In this document: piece by piece, positions 7,345 through 15,400 of the stretch
Layout: every line of letters begins with the position of its first letter
How positions within the stretch are numbered: the first letter of the stretch is position 1
Assembly: GCF_938030685.1 (NCBI RefSeq)
Contig: NZ_CALHHX010000187.1
Span: 1-21,076 of the forward strand
Source: an uncultured Campylobacter sp.
Lineage (GTDB): Bacteria; Campylobacterota; Campylobacteria; Campylobacterales; Campylobacteraceae
Reading direction: 5' to 3'
DNA length: 21,076 nucleotides
Position numbers and translations under genes: made by a program
Notes under the pieces: generated by a model
What the model was told of the DNA's origin: nothing
The model's input: only the letters and a program-made list of their open reading frames with translations
The model's database searches: none

Positions 7345-7545
7345 TCATTTTTTCGGTTTATTTTCTTTGATATAGTCCACGGCGATACGCTGGCAGGCGA
7401 TTTTATCGTTCTTTTCGAGGCATAAAGTCTCCAGCTCCTCGCGGCTTAAATTTTTGTAATCCTTGATCGTCTTTTTGCCGCCGCCTCCCATGACGAAGTA
7501 TATGAGAGCCGCTAAAATCGCCATCGCAGCGATTAATCTAAGCAT
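7345..7545 (-). CDS. Small membrane-anchored protein of unknown function
   Basis: A 66-residue protein I do not recognise. Residues 3-19 (RLIAAMAILAALIYFVM) form one transmembrane or uncleaved signal segment, followed by a Gly4 hinge and a short charged domain with two cysteines (TLCLEKNDKIACQRIAVDYI). The C-terminal domain is probably helical and ends in lysines. The start is well supported: GGGAGGT lies about five bases before the ATG at 7543-7545. It is on the same strand as the quinone reductase gene but separated by 121 nt, so it may have its own promoter. The two cysteines could form a disulfide if the domain is periplasmic; topology cannot be settled from sequence. Confidence 0.7.
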   Translation of the reverse strand: MLRLIAAMAILAALIYFVMGGGGKKTIKDYKNLSREELETLCLEKNDKIACQRIAVDYIKENKPKK

Positions 7546-7666
7546 GATTACCTCCCAAATTTCATAGATTTTGCGCCAAATCTGCGAGCGAATTCGGCGC
7601 GCATCTGTTTAAATAGGCAGTCAAATTCTATGCCGTTCGGATTTTGCGAGCAGCGCATTTTTAAAT

Positions 7667-8278
7667 TTAAAGCAAATTAATCTGCTTCGGAAAGTACCTA
7701 TCCAGCGTCTGCGCTACCTGCTCTAACCAGACCTTTCGCTCGACCTCGTCGCTATCCGCGACCACTCTAAACATCAGCCGCTCAAAGGTTTTCACGCCGC
7801 AAAAATCAAAAATGCAGCTTTTCCAAATTCTTTCCAGCGGATCGCCGAATATCTTGTTTTCTCTGGCCTCGGGGGTGTTGGAGGTGTTGAAAACTACGGC
7901 GGCTTTAGCCTTTAAAAGTCCTATCGGAAGCCCGCCGCCGTTATCGCCCGGCGCAAAATCGTAGGCTACTCTCTGCCTTAGCACACGGTCAATCCAGCCC
8001 TTGAGGATGGCGGGCGGCTCGCCCCACCAGTTCGGATGGACAATCACGATGCCGTGGGCGTTTGCTATGTCTTTTTGATGCGCCTTTAACAGCTCGTCGT
8101 CGCTTTCATCGCTCACGAGCTCAGCGCCGCTAAGGATCGGATTAAATTTCTCCTTATATAGATCATGAAATTTAACCTCGTAGTCGCTATTTTGCAGCTT
8201 TTCTACCGCTACGTTTGCAATAGCCGCATTTAGGCTTCTTTCGTAAGGATGCGCTAAAATGATGCAGATTTGTTTCAT
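7667..8278 (-). CDS. NAD(P)H-dependent quinone reductase, flavodoxin fold (KefF/MdaB/YwrO type)
   Basis: A 203-residue cytoplasmic flavoprotein. The N-terminus ICIILAHPYERSLNAAI is the FMN/FAD phosphate-binding region of the NQO1/KefF family, and IVIVHPNWWGEPPAILKGWI (residues 77-96) is the family's most conserved block. The expected activity is two-electron reduction of quinones or similar electrophiles, protecting against redox cycling. Relatives include KefF (a potassium-efflux ancillary protein), MdaB and YwrO. No kef gene is visible here, so a stand-alone quinone reductase is more likely. It starts one base after the guaA stop codon on the same strand and is probably co-transcribed with guaA. 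Length is normal. Confidence 0.85.
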   Translation of the reverse strand: MKQICIILAHPYERSLNAAIANVAVEKLQNSDYEVKFHDLYKEKFNPILSGAELVSDESDDELLKAHQKDIANAHGIVIVHPNWWGEPPAILKGWIDRVLRQRVAYDFAPGDNGGGLPIGLLKAKAAVVFNTSNTPEARENKIFGDPLERIWKSCIFDFCGVKTFERLMFRVVADSDEVERKVWLEQVAQTLDRYFPKQINLL

Positions 8279-8279
8279 C

Positions 8280-9815
8280 TTACTCCCACTCTATCGTTGC
8301 AGGCGGTTTGCTCGAGATGTCGTAAACTACGCGGTTGATGCCGTCCACTTCGTTTATGATGCGGCGAGATACGTTTTCTAGCAGGTCGTACGGTAGGCGC
8401 GAGAAACTAGCCGTCATACCGTCGCTAGCGTCCACTACGCGTATGCACACGGCGTTTTCGTAGGTGCGGTTATCGCCCATAACGCCGACGGAGTGCACGT
8501 TTAGCAACACGCAAAACGCCTGCCACGTTTTGTTATACCAGCCGCTTGATTTTAGCTCGTCGCGCAGGATCACGTCGGCTTTGCGTAGTAGCTCAAGGCT
8601 TAGCGTATTTACCTCGCCCATTATGCGGATCGCAAGACCCGGACCCGGGAACGGATGGCGGAAAACGACTTCGCGCGAAAGGCCTAGTTCGAGTCCCAGC
8701 TGGCGCACTTCGTCTTTAAAAATTTCGCGCAGAGGCTCGATCAGTTCAAATTTCATATCCTTAGGCAAGCCGCCTACGTTGTGATGGCTTTTGATCGTCT
8801 TGCTTGAGCCTGCGACCGAGCTCTCGATGATATCGGTGTAGAGTGTGCCTTGGGCTAGAAATTTTACGTTTTTGTGTTTTGCCGCTTCTTTGCTGAAAAC
8901 CTCAATGAAGGTCGCGCCGATGATTTTGCGTTTTTGCTCGGGATCAATCACCCCTTTTAGTCTGCTTAAAAATAGCTCGCTAGCATCGATCACGTCTAAG
9001 CTCACGCCGAGTTTGAGCCTAAACATCTCCTCTACCGCCTTGCGCTCGCCCGCGCGGAGCAGGCCGTTATCGACGAAAACCGCTATCAGGCTCTGCGGCA
9101 CCGCATGTGCCAAAAGCGCCGCTACGACTGAGCTATCCACGCCACCGCTTACCGCGCAAAGCACCTTGGCGCTTCCTACGCGCTCTTTTATTTTGATCAT
9201 CTGCTCTTTGGCGAAGCTGCCCATATTCCACGTGCTGGTTAGTCCGCAGATCTCTTTAGCGAAATTTTTTAAAATTCTATCGCCGAACTCGCTGTGGCAG
9301 ACCTCGGGGTGAAATTGCAGCGCATAAATTTTACGGATCTCGTCGCCGAATACGCACCACTCACTCTCGTCCGAGCTCGCCATCACCTCAAAGCCCTCCG
9401 GCAGGCTCTCGACCTTGTCCGAGTGGCTCATCCAAACGGTTGAGTTATCCTCCACGCCGCCAAATAGCTTGCTAGCGCGAAGCAGTTTCAAAGAGGCTTT
9501 GCCATACTCTTTTTTGCCCGCAGGCACGACGCTAGCGCCAAATTTATGCGCGATGAGCTGCATGCCGTAGCAGATACCTAAAATCGGAATTCCAAGCTCA
9601 AAAATTCTATCGTCGCAAAAATACGCGCCTTTAGCGTAAACGCTAGCGGGTCCGCCGCTTAAAATAAGGCCTTTAGGGTTTTTTGCTTTTATCTTATCGA
9701 TCGGCGCGTCGTATGCGATCAGCTCGGTGTAAACGCCTTGTTCGCGCAAGCGCCTAGCGATCAGCTGGGTGTATTGGGAGCCGAAGTCTAGCACTAAAAT
9801 GTCTGCCGTTTGCAT
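8280..9815 (-). CDS. guaA: GMP synthase (glutamine-hydrolysing)
   Basis: A full-length 511-residue GuaA converting XMP, ATP and glutamine to GMP in the cytoplasm. The N-terminal class I glutamine amidotransferase has the catalytic triad Cys82 (GICYGMQ), His169 and Glu171 (FHPEV). The ATP-pyrophosphatase domain has the P-loop SGGVDSS (223-229). The C-terminal dimerisation domain ends with the conserved KPPATIEWE. AAGGAA lies four bases before the ATG. A -10-like TATACT on the minus strand (9847-9842) suggests its own promoter with a leader of about 20 nt. The quinone reductase gene follows with a 1-nt gap. Confidence 0.97.
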   Translation of the reverse strand: MQTADILVLDFGSQYTQLIARRLREQGVYTELIAYDAPIDKIKAKNPKGLILSGGPASVYAKGAYFCDDRIFELGIPILGICYGMQLIAHKFGASVVPAGKKEYGKASLKLLRASKLFGGVEDNSTVWMSHSDKVESLPEGFEVMASSDESEWCVFGDEIRKIYALQFHPEVCHSEFGDRILKNFAKEICGLTSTWNMGSFAKEQMIKIKERVGSAKVLCAVSGGVDSSVVAALLAHAVPQSLIAVFVDNGLLRAGERKAVEEMFRLKLGVSLDVIDASELFLSRLKGVIDPEQKRKIIGATFIEVFSKEAAKHKNVKFLAQGTLYTDIIESSVAGSSKTIKSHHNVGGLPKDMKFELIEPLREIFKDEVRQLGLELGLSREVVFRHPFPGPGLAIRIMGEVNTLSLELLRKADVILRDELKSSGWYNKTWQAFCVLLNVHSVGVMGDNRTYENAVCIRVVDASDGMTASFSRLPYDLLENVSRRIINEVDGINRVVYDISSKPPATIEWE

Positions 9816-9841
9816 GAAATTCCTTTGTAAAAATTTTTAAA

Positions 9842-9847
9842 AGTATA
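9842..9847 (-). promoter_or_regulatory. Candidate -10 box for guaA
   Basis: The minus strand reads TATACT at this position, close to the TATAAT consensus. It lies about 27 nt before the guaA start codon, in the 54-nt gap between the lipoprotein gene and guaA. An AT-rich tract follows. No -35 is evident, as is common for Campylobacter promoters. Confidence 0.4.
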
Positions 9848-9869
9848 ACAAAGCAAAGCTAAAAGTAGG

Positions 9870-10067
9870 CTATTTATCGCGTAAAATTCTAACGCTTCCT
9901 CTACCATCGCTCGTGTTATTAGCATCCGTATCTTGGGCGGTAGCGCTAGAGCCCTGCTCGCCTTCTGAATAAAAAGGCGGCGCTTTGTATCCGCAGCCGC
10001 TAAGTAAAACTAAGATAAAAAATGCTAAAATCCGCTTATGGAAAATGCAAGAGAAATAATAGCTCAT
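9870..10067 (-). CDS. Small outer-membrane-type lipoprotein, LptM-like
   Basis: A 65-residue protein with a lipoprotein signal: a basic stretch (HKR, residues 10-12), a hydrophobic core (ILAFFILVL) and the lipobox LSGC with Cys25. The mature part begins CGYKAPPFY, reminiscent of the CG-x-K-G-P-L/P start of LptM/YifL-type small lipoproteins, then becomes a Ser/Asp/Asn-rich tail. After lipidation it would sit in the cell envelope; LptM assists assembly of the LPS transporter LptDE, but the resemblance here is only to the N-terminal motif. The only in-frame ATG is at 10065-10067, so its 5' end overlaps the divergent plus-strand gene starting at 10038 by 30 nt. It lies 54 nt upstream of guaA on the same strand. 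Confidence 0.65.
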   Translation of the reverse strand: MSYYFSCIFHKRILAFFILVLLSGCGYKAPPFYSEGEQGSSATAQDTDANNTSDGRGSVRILRDK

Positions 10068-10505
10068 ATCAGAAAAGATCCTTTATATGCCAAGATGCGA
10101 GAAAGAGGCGAGTTTTTGGCGATTTTGCCGCTTAGTTGGCAAAGGCTGATCGCTTTCATCTACGTCAAAGATGGCATTTTGATGATAGCCGCGAAACACC
10201 CGGCTGGGCTTTGCGAACTAAAACGCGATAGTAATATAAATTTAATAAAAGACGTATTAAAGCGCTTCGTAGCCGCTAGAGAGACGGCGGAGCTTTGCGG
10301 TGTGCGAGAGATAAAATTTTTCGTAGCAGATAGAGTGATGAGCAGAAGAAGGGCGCAAATTTATAAAGCTCATTTGCGTCTGGGCAGTAAAATTTTATCT
10401 TCAGAGCGCGCAAAAGGGGAGTTTGAAAACAAAATCCAAGATCCGCAAATTTATAAAATTTTTGAAGAGATAAGAGGGTTAATCCTTGCTAATAGAGGAG
10501 ATTAA
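10038..10505 (+). CDS. Uncharacterised protein upstream of uvrC, possibly DciA/DUF721-like
   Basis: A 155-residue cytoplasmic protein. Residues 28-75 (AILPLSWQRLIAFIYVKDGI, then MIAAKHPAGLCELK and a helix) have the strand-strand-helix pattern of DUF721/DciA proteins: a Trp-containing segment, then a short strand pair, then HPAxxxEL and a helix. DciA helps load the replicative helicase, but the match is weak and I treat it as a suggestion. The C-terminal half is charged and helical. No Shine-Dalgarno precedes the ATG at 10038, so the message may be leaderless or start elsewhere. Its 5' end overlaps the divergent lipoprotein gene by 30 nt and its 3' end overlaps uvrC by 20 nt, implying translation coupled to uvrC. 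Confidence 0.7.
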   Translation: MENAREIIAHIRKDPLYAKMRERGEFLAILPLSWQRLIAFIYVKDGILMIAAKHPAGLCELKRDSNINLIKDVLKRFVAARETAELCGVREIKFFVADRVMSRRRAQIYKAHLRLGSKILSSERAKGEFENKIQDPQIYKIFEEIRGLILANRGD

Positions 10506-12288
10506 GAGCTTGCCTGTCAGACCCGGCGTGTATCAGTACTTCGACGCCGCGGGCAAGCTGCTATACGTCGGCAAGGCGAAAATTTTAAAAAATCGCGTCA
10601 AAAGCTACTTTTCTTTCACGCCCGCTCTCGCGCCGAGCCCCCGCCTAAGCGCGCGCATCGCCAAGATGATAGGCGAGGCGGCGCATTTAGAATACATCGT
10701 TACGCCTAGCGAGAGCGACGCGCTGATACTAGAAAATTCCTTCATCAAGCAGCTCAAGCCCAAATACAACATCCTGCTGCGCGACGATAAGACCTATCCA
10801 TATATCTACGTAAATTTAGACGACGATTTCCCTCGCTTTGAGATCACGCGAAAGATTGTAAAGGGCAAAAACATCAGATACTTCGGCCCCTATTTTCACG
10901 GCGCGAAGGAAATTTTACAGACGCTTTACATGCAGTTTCCGCTCGTGCAGAAGAAAAATTGCGTCAAGGGCAAAAAGGCCTGTTTGTTCCACCAGATCGG
11001 GCGTTGCGCCGCTCCGTGCGAGGATAAAATTTCAAAGCAGGATTACGCGCGTATCGTACAAAGCGCGCTTGCCGCCCTAAAAAATCCGCAAAAGATGGTG
11101 CCGCAGCTTTTGGAGCGGATGGCGCGGCTTGCGCAGAGCGAAAATTTCGAGGAAGCCGCGCAGATTCGCGATAAGATTGAAATTTTAAAGCAGATGAACG
11201 TAAAGGTCGAGGTCGATCTGGCAAAGCTCGATGATTTCGAGGTCTTTGCGATTGCTGCACGCGACGGGCTCGTCTGCGCCGTGCATTTTAGCATACGCGA
11301 GGGTAAAATTTCAGCCTCAAGCTCGCATATAATCAACTGCAAAGCTCCGAGCGCCGATGATATCGCAAACGCCTACAAGCAGATGATCTTAAGCGCCTTC
11401 CCGGCCGCGGCTCCCGTGGCGTGCGCTAAAATTTACGTCTACGACGAGTTTGACGATGCGGATCTGGTATGCGAAATTTTATCCAAGCGGCACGAAAGAG
11501 CGTTTAAAATTTACGCGCCGAAAATCGGTGAGAAACGTAAAATTTGCGAGATTGCATACCAAAACTGCGAGATCAATATCAAAAAACATCTAAAAACGCA
11601 CGATTACGCATTTTTGCAGGAGCTGAAGGATTATTTTAATCTTACGAATTTGCCGGTAAATATCGAAGTTTTCGACAATTCGCATATGTTCGGCGCCGCG
11701 CCCGTGGGAGCTATGATAAGCTTTCAAGACGGCGAGTTTAACAAGCAAAACTACCGCCACAAGCACCTTAGCTCAAATAACGACTACGATCAGATGCGCG
11801 AGTATCTAACTAGCCGCGCGCTTAAATTTGACGAGCTCGCAGCGCCCGATCTGTGGCTCATCGACGGCGGAACGGCTCTGCTAAACTTGGCAGAGGAAAT
11901 AATTTGCAGCGTCGGAGCAAACGTCGATATAATCGCCATTTCTAAAGAAAAGATCGACGCTAAAGCTCACCGCGCAAAGGGAGCTGCGAAAGATAAAATT
12001 TGCACGAAAGGCGGGATTTTTTCGCTAGCAACGGATGATAAGAAACTTCAGTTTTTTCAGCGTCTGCGCGATGAAGCGCACCGCTTTGCGATCTCGTTTC
12101 ACCAAAAGAGCAAACGCAAGCTCGATCTACAAAGCTCAAAGCTGCTAAGCTTGGGCGTTAGCAAAGGAAGCCTGAAGAAGCTTTTGGACTTTTACGGCGA
12201 TTTTGAGAGCATTTATGCGGCGAGCTTCGATGAGATCAGATCGCTTACGAATATCCAAACCGCGGAAAAAATTTTAAACAATCATTAA
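10486..12288 (+). CDS. uvrC: Excinuclease ABC subunit C
   Basis: A 600-residue UvrC, the dual-incision nuclease of nucleotide excision repair. In order: a GIY-YIG nuclease at the N-terminus (GVYQYF, then LLYVGKA, residues 14-31), four cysteines at 159, 166, 174 and 178 in the spacing that binds the UvrC [4Fe-4S] cluster, a UVR motif (ENFEEAAQIRDKIEIL, 219-234), the RNase H-like nuclease (EVFDNSH at 394-400, LWLIDGG) and C-terminal helix-hairpin-helix motifs. The protein closely resembles C. jejuni UvrC throughout. The start appears to be TTG at 10486, overlapping the upstream gene by 20 nt, because no ATG exists near the homologous N-terminus. Confidence 0.96.
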   Translation: MLIEEIKSLPVRPGVYQYFDAAGKLLYVGKAKILKNRVKSYFSFTPALAPSPRLSARIAKMIGEAAHLEYIVTPSESDALILENSFIKQLKPKYNILLRDDKTYPYIYVNLDDDFPRFEITRKIVKGKNIRYFGPYFHGAKEILQTLYMQFPLVQKKNCVKGKKACLFHQIGRCAAPCEDKISKQDYARIVQSALAALKNPQKMVPQLLERMARLAQSENFEEAAQIRDKIEILKQMNVKVEVDLAKLDDFEVFAIAARDGLVCAVHFSIREGKISASSSHIINCKAPSADDIANAYKQMILSAFPAAAPVACAKIYVYDEFDDADLVCEILSKRHERAFKIYAPKIGEKRKICEIAYQNCEINIKKHLKTHDYAFLQELKDYFNLTNLPVNIEVFDNSHMFGAAPVGAMISFQDGEFNKQNYRHKHLSSNNDYDQMREYLTSRALKFDELAAPDLWLIDGGTALLNLAEEIICSVGANVDIIAISKEKIDAKAHRAKGAAKDKICTKGGIFSLATDDKKLQFFQRLRDEAHRFAISFHQKSKRKLDLQSSKLLSLGVSKGSLKKLLDFYGDFESIYAASFDEIRSLTNIQTAEKILNNH

Positions 12289-12453
12289 CGAAAACCTAAC
12301 GCAAAAAGCTATATTTAAAGATTTGTTTAGTAAAATCACCCATTAACTTTGCAGGACGGCTAAATCGTCTCCGCCTAGCGTGACGGAAGCGACTTCGTTT
12401 CTCCGGTTGAATAAAATTTAACGTCGCGTAAGCTGCGCTTTGAAGGATTTTGT
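12289..12453 (+). promoter_or_regulatory. Promoter and about 110-nt leader of the hybrid kinase
   Basis: A candidate -10 TAAAAT (12331-12336, in TTTAGTAAAAT) would start transcription near 12343. The leader has small stems: GACG/CGTC (12355-12358 with 12366-12369) and GAAG/CTTC (12386-12389 with 12393-12396), the latter nested in CGGA/TCCG (12384-12387 with 12402-12405). AAGGA at 12443-12447 is the ribosome site, six bases before the ATG. I recognise no known riboswitch. Confidence 0.4.
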
Positions 12454-15400
12454 ATGAATTTAAATACTACAAGTGCTTTGAGACTTGTTAGCGGTATCCC
12501 GTTACTTTTGATTTTCGCGTTTGCATCATATTTCTTGTTTATCTCTTTGCAGGATTACGCCAGAGTGGGAATTTTGCAGCAGCAAATTGCTAAAAATAGT
12601 AATCTCGCGGCGTTAGTAGAGCAGGTAGATAAAGAGCGCGGTATCACTTCGGCGTTTTTGGGTAGCGAGGGAAACCCCGGTATGGGAACCCTTCTATCGG
12701 GTCAACGCAAAAAAACCGACGATGCGCTTGCAAAGTATAAAGAAAGCAAAAATATCAGTGAAAATGTCGTAAAAAAGACTATTTTTGATATTTTCGCTTA
12801 CGGCACTGGTAATGACGAGCTTTTGGCTGCCGAGACCGATATAGACGGTTTATTAGACAAACTTCCGCAGGTAAGAAGGGATGTCGATGCTCAAAGCAAA
12901 AGCTTCGGTGAGCTTTTCAGCTCATATTTTCAAAAATTCGACGATGATGTAAAAACAATCCAACGAGTGCTAAGAGAGGGTCTTGTAAGCTCAAATATCA
13001 CCGTTTGGACGGTTTCATTGCTTAATACCTACGAGGCGATGGACGCCACCGCATCGGAGCGTGACTATATTATCGAATACATTATCGGTAGCAAGGCGAT
13101 GAATCAGGCGCAGCTAAGGACTTGGGCTAGCTTCAACCTATCTAGTTCGCTTCCTAATTACTACTTCTTGCCGGAATCTGATGCTAGAGCTGCAATTTTA
13201 AAAATTCTAGACGGAGAGGAATTTCAAAACGCATTAAGAGAAACTGCTAAAATTTCAGCCACATTGCAGCAAGAAGCGGACGAGGGACATTATAGCGTAC
13301 CTTTTCAAGAGTGGTTTGCCTCTACTACACTTAAATATAAAAAGCTAAGCGAAATTTCTGAAAAGATCAATGCTGAGCTTGCGGCGCATGCCGATACTTA
13401 TCTAGCGCAAAGACTAAGAAACCTATTTATCGCTCTTGGCATATGGGTTTTAGCGGCTATTTTGGTCGTTTTTGCCTTGGGTATCACAAGACGTTTAAGA
13501 CAGAACGTTACCGACCTCGGCAACGTGCTTAGCCGAATCGGCGATTTGACGAATCAGCACGAACATATCGACGTTAGGACTAGTGAGGGTGTTAACAAGG
13601 CGTATTCGCTTATCGAGGACGCGCTCGATCTGATTGCGTATCAAAAGGGCGCTGCGGAGGATGCCAACAAGGCAAAATCGATCTTTTTGGCCAATATGTC
13701 GCATGAGATCAGGACGCCGCTTAACGGTATCATCGGCTTTACGGAGCTTCTTAAAAATACCGATTTGGATGAGGAAAAGCGCGATTATGTTGATACTATC
13801 GAAAAATCGTCCGAAAACCTTCTAACGATCATTAATAACATTTTGGATGTCTCCAAGATCGAAAGTAATAAGGTCGAGCTTGAGGATATCTTATTTAACC
13901 CTATACAAGATTTCGAAAGCGCGGTTGAAATTTACGTTGCCAAGGCTGCGGAAAAGAATATCGACATCCTGCTTTACATCGATCCTACACTAGTGCACCA
14001 CCTATACGGAGACATCACGAAGATCAAAGAGGTTCTTATCAATCTCATGTCAAATGCGGTCAAATTTACGCCTGAGCACGGCACTATCGTGGTCGAAATT
14101 TTAAGAGAGCCTAGTAAAGCTCCGGGAGAGGCGATCGTAACGTTTAGCGTAGAAGATACCGGTATTGGAATTTCTGAAGACAAGCTCGCAAATGTATTTA
14201 ACGCCTTCTCTCAGGCCGATTCTACAATCACACGCAAATATGGTGGAACGGGTCTTGGACTTACGATTTCGTCTAAATACGTAGCGATGATGGGCGGTAA
14301 GCTTCAGGTCAAATCTACCGTAGGAAAAGGTACTAGATTTTATTTCACCCTTGCTTTTAAAGAGACACAAAAAACTGATGCGGACGCAGTATTTGAAAGC
14401 ATCAAAGGATTAAATTTTGCGCTTTTAGCCGATAGCGCCGATACAATGTATAATGATATCGTTAAAAATTATATCAGCAAGCTAGGCGGTAAAATTTCGA
14501 TATTTAATACGAACGCGCAGTTCCGCTCAGCGCAAAATAATAACAAATATGACGCTCTTATCACTAGATTTAAGAATTACGGCGAGGTTAGTGATATATT
14601 GAGTATGCCTACGATCTTAACTCTTAAGCCAAAAGAGCTTCAAAGTATTAGTATTTCAAATTCTAAAATTTTTACCCTCACAGAGCCTTTTAACTTAACT
14701 AAATTCGTTAAGACGCTAGATAAAATTTCAAAATCCGGAATTGCTCTAAGCAGATCGGATTTTGCTCCACAGACGCATGAGATTAAGCTGGATGCTGAGG
14801 TAGAAAAGCCTACCGCCCTTGATGAAATGATTATGGAAGAGCCGGTAGTAAAAGAAAGACCTATTATCAACAAGCTTGATGAATTACGACATGCTACTAC
14901 TTCGTCGGCAGATGAGTTACGCGCTATCTTGCAAAGCAGAAGGCGTACACATGATGCCGAGGCTCATTCTGCGCATAAAGAGGAGGCTGTTAGCAAGCCT
15001 AGTATTGCTCAAGAGCTCAAAAAAGAAGCTCCTAAAGCAGAAGAGCCGGTCATTAAGCCTATAGATATCGAGCCTATGAGTGATATTAAGATTGAAAAGA
15101 CAGAGCCTGAATCACCAAAGATCAATATCGATATTCCTGAAATAGTAATCCCGCACGCAGAAAAGCCAAAGATAGAGCCTTCAAGCACAAAAGATGCCCA
15201 GACCGATATCGATGAGCCTATATCTTTGGAAATTCCTGATGATTTTGTGGGGCTCAAAACACATGCGACGCAGACCCAGGCTCCTAAAGCCGAAACTCAT
15301 AGCATCGATCTTTCTGATATCGAAATAGAGCTTCCTAAGATTAAAAAAGAGGAAGAAGAAGTAAAGGCTGAGCCTGCAAAAGTAGAAATTCCAAAGGCTA

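Noticed and set aside
12340..12453. Known riboswitch (cyclic-di-GMP, preQ1, TPP) in the kinase leader
   Set aside because: I looked for conserved cores of these classes and found none; the stems present are only four base pairs long.
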